Origin: Pseudomonas sp. TNT3
GTDB taxonomy: Bacteria; Pseudomonadota; Gammaproteobacteria; Pseudomonadales; Pseudomonadaceae
Direction: 5' to 3'
Assembly: GCF_010095445.2 (NCBI RefSeq)
Contig: NZ_WFGV02000035.1
Span: forward strand, 1-64,000
DNA: 64,000 nucleotides
Positions within the stretch are counted from its first letter, which is position 1. Each line of letters begins with the position of its first letter. Shown one piece after another: positions 57,784 to 64,000 of this stretch. The position numbers were made by a program, and so were the translations under genes. A model generated the notes under the pieces. That model made no database searches. It saw only the letters and a program-made list of their open reading frames with translations, and was not told the DNA's origin.

Positions 57784-58995
57784 TCATCGGGTGTGGGGCA
57801 CCGGCGAACGAGCGGCTAGAAAGGTCAGCAGCGCGGCGAGCATCAACATCACGGCGCTGGCGATAAACGTGCTCTGGTAGCCGAGCGCGTCAAACAGTAC
57901 CCCGCCGACGGTGGAGCCCACTGCGATAGCCAATTGAACAATCGCCACCATCAGGCCGCCGCCTGCCTCGGCATGATCCGGCAAGGCATTCGCAATCCAG
58001 CTCCACCAGCCTACTGGTGCCGCCGTCGCGATAAAGCCCCAAAGTCCGAGCAATACCGCTACAGCAATAACCCAGGTGCCTGCAGGAATCAGGGCTGCTG
58101 CGATAACCGCCATCAGCAGTGAGATGGTACTCAAGGTGCCGTATAGACTGCGCTTGAGGACTACACCGATCAGCGTTGTGCCTAAAAAGCCAGCGACGCC
58201 TATCACCAATAGCAGCAGAGAAAGGATGGGTACGCTGACCTGGGTGACCGATTCCAGAAAAGGGCGCAGGTAGGTGAACAGCGTAAATTGGCCCATAAAA
58301 AACAAGCCCGCGGCGGCCATGCCCAGCGCCACCTTGCGATTTTTCAGCAGTTTGAAAACATTGCCAGCACCCGGCGAACGCTTCTGTGCTGGCATGTCTG
58401 GCAGGCTGATCCACTGCCAAACCAGCGCAATCAACGCCACTGGCACCAAGCACAAGAACGCACCACGCCATCCCACAATCGAGCCCAGATAACTGCCCAG
58501 TGGCGCCGCCACCACCGTCGCCAAGGCGTTGCCTCCGTTGAAAACGGCCAGTGCCCTGGGCACTTGTGCAGCCGGCACCAGGCGCATTGCCGTGGCTGCC
58601 GACATCGACCAAAACCCGCCAATCACGACGCCGATCAGGGCTCGCCCAGTCATGTAGATCAGGTAGTTCGGGGCAAGCGCCACAATGATGCCCGATAGGG
58701 CCATCAAACCGGTCAAGGCCAACAGCAGGGTCTTTCTGTTCAGGTTGCCGGCGATCCAGCTGATCGACAGGCTCGCCAACACCGCAAACGCGCCAGAGAT
58801 GGCAAGCCCCTGGCCCGCCAAGCCCTGGCTGACCTGCAGGTCGTTCGCCAAGGGTGTCAGCAGGCTAACGGGCATGAACTCCGAGGCGATCAGCGCGAAT
58901 ACGCACAGCGTCATTGCATAAACGCCACCCCAATGACCGGTACGCTTACCTGTCTCGCTCAAGGCGTTGGTTGGCAAGTGGACGTCAGCCGTCAT
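57784..58995 (-). CDS. MFS transporter, DHA1 (YdhP/PbuE-like)
   Basis: The 403-residue, 12-helix carrier has the DHA1 features CVFALIASEFMPVSLLTPLANDL, ISWIAGNLNRKTLLLAL in the TM2-3 loop and RALIGVVIGGFWSMSAATAMRLVPA in the TM4-5 region. It is likely a drug or small-molecule efflux pump. Its ATG 58995 overlaps the hydrolase stop (ATGA), so the two are translated together. Substrate is unknown. Confidence 0.87.
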   Translation of the reverse strand: MTADVHLPTNALSETGKRTGHWGGVYAMTLCVFALIASEFMPVSLLTPLANDLQVSQGLAGQGLAISGAFAVLASLSISWIAGNLNRKTLLLALTGLMALSGIIVALAPNYLIYMTGRALIGVVIGGFWSMSAATAMRLVPAAQVPRALAVFNGGNALATVVAAPLGSYLGSIVGWRGAFLCLVPVALIALVWQWISLPDMPAQKRSPGAGNVFKLLKNRKVALGMAAAGLFFMGQFTLFTYLRPFLESVTQVSVPILSLLLLVIGVAGFLGTTLIGVVLKRSLYGTLSTISLLMAVIAAALIPAGTWVIAVAVLLGLWGFIATAAPVGWWSWIANALPDHAEAGGGLMVAIVQLAIAVGSTVGGVLFDALGYQSTFIASAVMLMLAALLTFLAARSPVPHTR

Positions 58996-60020
58996 TTCAG
59001 GTGGTCCTGAAAGAATCGGGTCAGCTGTGCGAAAGGAATCAGGTCGACGCGATCGTACAGATCGACGTGGCCTGCGTTGGGCACAATGACCAGCTCTTTA
59101 GGTTCGCCTGCCAAGCGAAACGCCTCTTCGCTGAACTCGCGGGAGTGGGCGTTTGCACCTGCAATAAACAACATCGGGCGAGGCGAAATGCTCTCGATAT
59201 CGACGAATGGGTAGAAATTCATGAACTTGGTATTACTACTCAACGTCGGGCGGGTGGTCTGTTGCGGCGTGGAACTGGTTGGGGTGAATTCACCACGTGG
59301 GGTGCGGTAGAAGTCAAAGAACTCGCGCTGGATGGGGTGGGTGTCAGCTTTCAGCTCTTGCACTGTGCCGCCGGTGTATTCGATCTTGCCGCCCGCGAAC
59401 TCCACATAACGCTGCTCGGCCGCCGCTGCGATGACTTGCTTGCGCTGTTCAAGGGTTTGCGAATGCTTGAGACCGTCGCGGTTGGCGGCGCCCATGTCAT
59501 ACATGCTGACGGTGGCGATGGCTTTCATACGCGGGTCGATCTTGGCTGCACTAATGACAAAACTGCCGCTGCCACAAATCCCCAGCACGCCTATGCGCTG
59601 GCGGTCGATAAAAGGCTGCGAACCGAGGTAATCCACGGCGGCACTGAAGTCCTCGGCGTACATGTCTGGCAGTACAGCATTACGTGGTCGGCCTTCGCTT
59701 TCGCCCCAGAACGACAAATCCAGCGCCAAGGTTACGAAGCCCTGTTCCGCCAATTTTTGCGCATACAGGTTTGAGCTTTGCTCCTTTACCGCGCCCATGG
59801 GGTGACCAACGATAATGGCCGGGCTACGGTTGGCGTTTTCCAGCCCTTTGGGGATGAATAGATTGCCCACGACATTGAGCTGGTACTGATTCTTGAAGCT
59901 GACCTTTTGCACGGTCACCTGGTCACTTTTAAAGAAATTATCGGCACCGTTGGACATATCGGCTCCTGATGCGGTGAATGAACTGATTAGCAACCCGAGC
60001 ATGACGAGAAGTCTTTTCAT
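58992..60020 (-). CDS. Secreted alpha/beta hydrolase of dienelactone-hydrolase type
   Basis: The 342-residue protein has a signal peptide (LLVMLGLLISSFTASGAD) and an alpha/beta hydrolase fold with nucleophile elbow GVLGICGSGSFV, in which the nucleophile is Cys as in dienelactone hydrolase. The His in PNAGHVDLYDR completes the triad, with FIAGANAHSREFSEEAF near the acid position. It is related to YcjY-type proteins. It begins the operon hydrolase-MFS-CMD, divergent from a LysR gene at 60183. It may detoxify or degrade a lactone or ester, but the substrate is unknown. Confidence 0.86.
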   Translation of the reverse strand: MKRLLVMLGLLISSFTASGADMSNGADNFFKSDQVTVQKVSFKNQYQLNVVGNLFIPKGLENANRSPAIIVGHPMGAVKEQSSNLYAQKLAEQGFVTLALDLSFWGESEGRPRNAVLPDMYAEDFSAAVDYLGSQPFIDRQRIGVLGICGSGSFVISAAKIDPRMKAIATVSMYDMGAANRDGLKHSQTLEQRKQVIAAAAEQRYVEFAGGKIEYTGGTVQELKADTHPIQREFFDFYRTPRGEFTPTSSTPQQTTRPTLSSNTKFMNFYPFVDIESISPRPMLFIAGANAHSREFSEEAFRLAGEPKELVIVPNAGHVDLYDRVDLIPFAQLTRFFQDHLK

Positions 60021-60182
60021 GGGGCGTCCTTTTGAGGGAAAGCTGAAGGTGGCGCAGCGCGAGGCTCGCTCCTTTTCATGGCGAGAGGTTGGGGTGCGGA
60101 GTAGTGTTACGCAATAATGAGATTTTGATTAGCTAATGAATGCTTAATGCGGCTATAACCATGACTAATCAATCGATCGAGC

Positions 60183-61118
60183 ATGCCCGCCATGGCCAAA
60201 CCCAACTTCAATGATCTGCTGGCTTTCGTGACCGTGGCGCGGGTGGGCAGCTTTACCCGCGCGGCGGTACAGCTTGGAGTGACGCAATCGGCAGTGAGCC
60301 AGGTGGTGTCCGCACTGGAAGCGCGTCTGAAAATCCGCTTGCTGACCCGCACCACGCGCAGCGTATCGCTGACAGCGGCGGGGGAGCGATTGCTGGACGC
60401 AGTGGGCCATCGTTTCGATGAAATCGAGGCAGAAGTGGAAGCGTTGACCGAGCTGCGCGACAAGCCGGCCGGGACGGTACGCATTACCTGCGGCGACAAC
60501 GTGATCAAGACAACCCTGCTGCCCAAGTTGTCACCGTTGCTACAGATGTACCCGGATATCAAGCTGGAATTCGATATCAACTATGGCTTTCGCGATATCG
60601 TCGCCGACCGTTTCGATGCCGGCGTGCGCTTCAGCGACACGGTGGCCCAGGATATGATCGCCGTGCCCATTGGCCCGCCGATACGAATGGCCGTAGTGGC
60701 TGCGCCAGGCTATCTCGCGAAACACCCCGCCCCGGAACACCCTCGCGATCTGGCAGCACACCGCTGTATCGATATCCGTTTTCCCACCTATGACGGCGTG
60801 GATGCATGGGAATTCGAACGCCAGGGCAAGAAGCTCAAGGTACGTGTAGACGGCCAGTTGATATTCAACTCCACCACCCATATCGCCGATGCTGCGGTGA
60901 GTGGGCTGGGCATCGCCTATCTGCCCGAGGACGAGTTCGCCCCGCATCTGACTGAAGGGCGGCTTGTCCGGGTACTGGAGGACTGGTGTGAACCCTTCGG
61001 CGGCTTTCATCTGTACTACCCCAGCCGTCGCCAACCCTCCCAAGCGTTTTCACTGGTCGTTGATGCGTTGCGGTTTGATCGTTTACCGCCGACCGCAATC
61101 TCCGCCCCCATACACTAA
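60183..61118 (+). CDS. LysR-family regulator
   Basis: The 311-residue LysR protein has FNDLLAFVTVARVGSFTRAAVQLGVTQSAVSQVVSALEARL as winged helix, of the CrgA/DmlR-like subgroup often next to genes for oxidoreductases and efflux. It is divergent from the hydrolase-MFS-CMD operon with 162 bp between, so it probably controls that operon. ATG 60183 or 60192 may be the start. Its end overlaps the convergent gene by 4 bp. Confidence 0.88.
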   Translation: MPAMAKPNFNDLLAFVTVARVGSFTRAAVQLGVTQSAVSQVVSALEARLKIRLLTRTTRSVSLTAAGERLLDAVGHRFDEIEAEVEALTELRDKPAGTVRITCGDNVIKTTLLPKLSPLLQMYPDIKLEFDINYGFRDIVADRFDAGVRFSDTVAQDMIAVPIGPPIRMAVVAAPGYLAKHPAPEHPRDLAAHRCIDIRFPTYDGVDAWEFERQGKKLKVRVDGQLIFNSTTHIADAAVSGLGIAYLPEDEFAPHLTEGRLVRVLEDWCEPFGGFHLYYPSRRQPSQAFSLVVDALRFDRLPPTAISAPIH

Positions 61119-61585
61119 TCAAATGCACCGTTGAGAACTTCGTAGATGAGCCCGGTTGCCAGCGCGACCAGTATCAAGTCGGTGCCCGCTTGCTGCCATT
61201 CGTATCCATCGTAATGAGGCAGCCTGCCGACTAATCGACCATCGAGTTTCTTTGCAATTCCGGGTGGAAGCGGTTTGCCCCTCGCGAGGTTCTTTTGAAT
61301 GCCGGGTGGTAAAGCAGGGCCTGCGCTCCAGTAGTTCCGATAGTCGCCCACAATGCCGAGCACGCTACCGTGATTAATGCTTGGGCCATGATCCCGATCG
61401 CCGCCGTCAGCATCTTTACCTTTGTTTCCATGCCCTTGCTGGTTGCCATGGCCTTGGCCATTTTGCTGATTTCCCTGGCCATTTCCCTGGCCCTTCCCGT
61501 TACCAGGATCGGCCAATGCAGTCGCTGAGCCGCAGATCAGCGCGAGGCAGGTAAAGGCGGCAATGAGTGAGCGAGTTCTGGGCAT
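61115..61585 (-). CDS. CigR-like low-complexity exported protein
   Basis: The 156-residue protein has a signal peptide (LIAAFTCLALICGSATALAD) and a stretch rich in Gly, Gln, Asn and Lys (repeated GQGN, GQGH and GNQQ units). The C-terminal half contains LPPGIQKNLARGKPLPPGIAKKL and a hydrophobic segment near the end (LILVALATGLIYEVL). That PPGIxKNLxRGKPLPPGI pattern marks the CigR/RcnB-like family; CigR is an anti-virulence regulator in Salmonella. ATG 61585 is the family-like start, and the longer frame to 61675 is not used. Function here is unknown. Confidence 0.8.
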   Translation of the reverse strand: MPRTRSLIAAFTCLALICGSATALADPGNGKGQGNGQGNQQNGQGHGNQQGHGNKGKDADGGDRDHGPSINHGSVLGIVGDYRNYWSAGPALPPGIQKNLARGKPLPPGIAKKLDGRLVGRLPHYDGYEWQQAGTDLILVALATGLIYEVLNGAFD

Positions 61586-61745
61586 GAGTCGTTCCTTCGG
61601 AGGGGGCGGGATGTCTCTATGAACCTTAGACGTTTTTGACGATGCAGGTTCCGTGACGCGTGACCGCTGCCGCAAGGCTTTCCAGTCCCGTCAACCCTGG
61701 AACACGGTCGCCGCACCGACCATTTTCGTATAGGCACTGCCAGCG

Positions 61746-62330
61746 TCAGAAGTTCTCAAGACTGACTTTAATGCCCGCACGTCCGGCCAGCTCAATGGTT
61801 TCTTCCACCCTGTCAGCGTCAACAATAAAACCATCGTAATTGTCACTGCCGGAGTCCAGGTGAAGATAACGTTTATCAAACCGAATCAACCATCGGTCGA
61901 ACTCAGCAAGCACCTCCGGCATTGATGAAGCGCCGTCTCGCACGTAGACGTAGGGCTCTTTCAAACCGTTGGCGCTGACCAGATAGGGAGCCTGATACTC
62001 AAACACATCAAAACCTTTCCAATCCACGCTTATTAAAACGAGGTGTTCAAGTTTTTGCGGCTTGGAACCCTCCAGCAATCCATCGGTGAGAGCGCCGCAT
62101 GCGTCGTCTCCCATCGCATATCTACGCATGACGCGCCTTACAAGTCGGGCGCCTTCTTTTTCGGGAACCACCGCCAACAGCGCCTGGGTAAAAGCTTCGA
62201 GTGCCTTTTTCCGTGCCGGATCAGTTGGGCCGGGCCGTAGTTCTTTCATGATCGCTGAAGCGCTGAGGTTGGTTTCCTCGGGTGGGGGCATGGTAAAGCG
62301 CCCACCAAACAACCTATCCAAAATGCCCAT
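61746..62330 (-). CDS. Hypothetical protein (possibly DUF6630)
   Basis: The 194-residue soluble protein starts at ATG 62330 behind AAGGAG. A conserved-looking core LVLISVDWKGFDVFEYQAPYLV is followed by a helix region and DGFIVDADRVEETIELAGRAGIKVSLENF. I connect it tentatively with DUF6630; there is no known function. It is one of four short minus-strand genes (61746-63364) with no evident link between them. Confidence 0.65.
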   Translation of the reverse strand: MGILDRLFGGRFTMPPPEETNLSASAIMKELRPGPTDPARKKALEAFTQALLAVVPEKEGARLVRRVMRRYAMGDDACGALTDGLLEGSKPQKLEHLVLISVDWKGFDVFEYQAPYLVSANGLKEPYVYVRDGASSMPEVLAEFDRWLIRFDKRYLHLDSGSDNYDGFIVDADRVEETIELAGRAGIKVSLENF

Positions 62331-62431
62331 ACCACTCCTTGGAATACTGTGTGAAAAGCGATTTTTCTATTACTGGCGACAGTACAAACGCACATTAGCC
62401 CTTTGTACAGCGGCCATTTCTTTAGCCACTG

Positions 62432-62803
62432 TCAGCCACCTTTGGCCCCGCGAGTTTGAGCCAGGCGAGCGTTCCAGTCGCCACCGTGGATGCGTCGGCA
62501 CGCTTGCTCGGAATCGAAGCGGACAGTGCGGTCGGAAGGCTTCAGATCGATGTCGGCCTCACTCAACGCGATGGCCGTCAGCTCAAAGATGCGCATCTTT
62601 GCGTTTACCTGGGCGAGCGTTCTGTCAGCTTCGGTTTCGAACACCCAGATGACCTTCAGGGTTTCAGCCAGCGCATTCAAATCCGCCGTGTGGGTGAGCC
62701 AGGTAAAGCCCTTGATTTCACCTTTTGCTGTTTCGCACGCTTCAGTGAGCGTGGTAATCAACCGGCGTTCGATCCGCGCCAGTTCACGTTTTCCGGGTGG
62801 CAT
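62432..62803 (-). CDS. Hypothetical protein, 123 residues
   Basis: This soluble protein starts at ATG 62803 (MPPGKRELARIERRLITTLTEACETAKGEIKGF) and has a FTWLTH segment followed by LKVIWVFETEADR. Similar Pseudomonas proteins are sometimes labelled Fis-like regulators, but I see no clear helix-turn-helix. A longer frame starting at 62854 is less likely. Function unknown. Confidence 0.6.
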   Translation of the reverse strand: MPPGKRELARIERRLITTLTEACETAKGEIKGFTWLTHTADLNALAETLKVIWVFETEADRTLAQVNAKMRIFELTAIALSEADIDLKPSDRTVRFDSEQACRRIHGGDWNARLAQTRGAKGG

Positions 62804-62881
62804 TTGGGGTTCCTTTAAAGTGTCGATACGATGATCACGGCTTTTTAGGTTCACGCGACATCACTTCGCTGATTGAGCCAA

Positions 62882-63364
62882 TCAAATAAAAGCGCCACGC
62901 AACTCGCTGATCACCTCGTCGACAGAGGGGCCTTGAATCTCTGGTGGGACGGGGTTTTCACCAAACTCTCGCCAGATAAACAAGGTCAACTCTGCGCCGT
63001 CAGTGGATGACAGAGCGTCTGCAGCGTAGGCAAAGTTTTGCAGAAGCCGATAGCGCGCATCCTTCCAGAACAGGTCTTCGACCCATTGATAGACCGGGAT
63101 GAAATGAAAGTGCAGGGGCCAACCCGGCTCATGGCCAAAGCGCCCGATGTAGAGGCGCTTGGGCAGCAGTTGCTGCTCGATGATCTGCTGGGTCCTGGCG
63201 AGCAGAACGCCCAACTCTGCAAGCGCATCCGGCGATAGCTGAGTCAGTGATGTGGTTTGCACCTTCGTACTCAACATCAGGTAACCGGGGAGTGCGCTCG
63301 ATAGATGGTGATTGATAATCCAGTGGTCGGTTTCATAAAGGATGAAATGCGGGGCAATTTCCAT
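62882..63364 (-). CDS. HIT-family protein
   Basis: The 160-residue protein has the HIT-like motif PLHFHFIPVY near residues 92-101 (HxHxxP variant of HxHxHxx) and the preceding LYIGRFGHEPGWP region, which suggest nucleotide-binding histidine-triad hydrolase chemistry. The motif has only two histidines in the usual triad spacing, so phosphoramidase activity is not certain. ATG 63364 is used as start. Confidence 0.75.
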   Translation of the reverse strand: MEIAPHFILYETDHWIINHHLSSALPGYLMLSTKVQTTSLTQLSPDALAELGVLLARTQQIIEQQLLPKRLYIGRFGHEPGWPLHFHFIPVYQWVEDLFWKDARYRLLQNFAYAADALSSTDGAELTLFIWREFGENPVPPEIQGPSVDEVISELRGAFI

Positions 63365-63510
63365 GTGCCGTATGTCCTGAGCAGTTGATGTGTCAGGTTA
63401 GCAACATCACGTCAGCCTGTCCGCTGGTGGCAACTTTCTGGGGGACAGGGTGCGATCAGCAGTTGGCTCAAACTTAGCTGCTACAGGGGGCGGGGTGCGC
63501 AGGGGCTTTG

Positions 63511-63630
63511 TGTAGCAGCTGCCGAAGGCTGCGTTCGATTGCGAAGCGGTCGCTTTCCGGACGCTGTGGTGATTGCTTGAAAAGCAGGGCCGCTTCGCGC
63601 CCCAACGCAGGCTTCGCCAGCTGCTACAGG
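63511..63630. repeat. Pseudomonas REP pair (second type)
   Basis: TGTAGCAGCTGCCGAAGGCT (63511-63530) and the inverted AGGCTTCGCCAGCTGCTACA (63609-63628) are mirror-image REP sequences about 75 bp apart, with a GC-rich hairpin region between. A partial unit (AGCTGCTACAGG) lies at 63476-63487. They separate the HIT gene from the DinB gene and differ in sequence from the REPs at 25 kb. Confidence 0.75.
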
Positions 63631-63650
63631 GGACGGGGTGTGCGCGGATG

Positions 63651-64000
63651 CTATGGGGTGTGCCCGGAGGGGATGAGGATGACCAGGTCCGTATCACCTA
63701 CGTCGACGCCCGCCTGTGAAAGCAAGGTCGTGACTTGTCCGCGGTGGTGCGTTTGATGGTTGAAGAAGTGCATGACCAGGCCATAAAAGTCCTTGTCGGC
63801 CGGTACTCCCTTCATGCTGGCGTAACTCAGGACGTGATCCAGATCTGACTCTGCAATGGAGCGTGACCACTCGACAATCATCTGATCGAGCCACACCCGT
63901 TGTGCGGAAAGCTCGCGGATATTTGCGTACAGCAATTGGTCGAGGCTTGTGGGGGTAGGGCGCTGAAGAATGGGTTGCAGAGCCAGGTGGTTTGCCGGGT
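63651..64000 (-). CDS. DinB-family protein, 5' part outside window
   Basis: The frame is open to the window edge; the visible part reads PANHLALQPILQRP and ends LVILIPSGHTP. It carries the DinB-type helical motif HFFNHQTHHRGQVTTLLSQAG, with histidines that bind a divalent metal in this family. DinB-like proteins are metal-binding four-helix bundles and include thiol-dependent transferases. A TTG at 63935 is inside the frame and is not the true start. Confidence 0.85.
   Translation of the reverse strand, partial: PANHLALQPILQRPTPTSLDQLLYANIRELSAQRVWLDQMIVEWSRSIAESDLDHVLSYASMKGVPADKDFYGLVMHFFNHQTHHRGQVTTLLSQAGVDVGDTDLVILIPSGHTP

Overview
The window looks like chromosomal DNA of a fluorescent-group Pseudomonas. 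The grounds are a GC-rich coding style, OprD-type porins, Pseudomonas REP repeats, a 276-residue hydroxycinnamoyl-CoA hydratase-lyase whose catalytic residues fall at the positions known from P. fluorescens AN103 (Ser123, Glu143, Tyr239), and many AANAANAA-type Crc/Hfq motifs in front of catabolic genes. No rRNA, tRNA, CRISPR array, phage or insertion sequence was seen. Assignments come from reading the sequence and from family knowledge; no database search was run.

Region 1 (1-19.3 kb) is a plant-phenolic supercluster. It holds two MFS aromatic-acid carriers, an OprD porin, a MarR regulator (FerR-like), and the ferulate genes ech-vdh-fcs with a thiolase and an acyl-CoA dehydrogenase. On the opposite strand lies vanB-vanA-fdhA-carrier-porin, with a divergent second MarR regulator. 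Ferulate would be activated by Fcs, cleaved by Ech to vanillin, oxidised by Vdh to vanillate and demethylated by VanAB; FdhA would remove the formaldehyde released.

Region 2 (19.4-43.4 kb) appears to be an undescribed catabolic system. It contains a chemoreceptor, two LysR regulators, a DUF336 protein, an amidohydrolase, a SnoaL-like protein, an alpha/beta hydrolase with a helical N-terminal domain, an extradiol-type VOC dioxygenase, a Rieske ferredoxin-like protein and a flavin hydroxylase. A DUF1302-DUF1329-YCF48-RND transport block, an MFS carrier, a cupin, an FAH-family enzyme, an epimerase-type dehydrogenase, a cyclase-family hydrolase and an arylsulfatase follow. Five copies of one 47-bp LysR-type element point at its promoters and tie the chemoreceptor to the catabolic genes. 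The likely theme is ring hydroxylation, extradiol cleavage and C-C hydrolysis of an unidentified aromatic.

Region 3 (43.5-46.7 kb) has an EamA transporter with a His-rich tail and an isochorismatase-fold hydrolase. Both lie behind what looks like a complete threonine-type transcription attenuator: a 19-codon leader with eight Thr codons, alternative hairpins and a terminator. A DUF1311 protein and an unknown protein follow. Region 4 (46.7-51.7 kb) is a tricarballylate set tcuR-tcuA-tcuB-tcuC. Region 5 (52-64 kb) is mixed: a DUF1254 lipoprotein, a DHCW cupin, a DAO oxidoreductase, DJ-1/PfpI and VOC proteins, a LysR-controlled CMD-MFS-alpha/beta hydrolase operon, and small hypothetical, HIT and DinB proteins, with REP sequences near the right edge.
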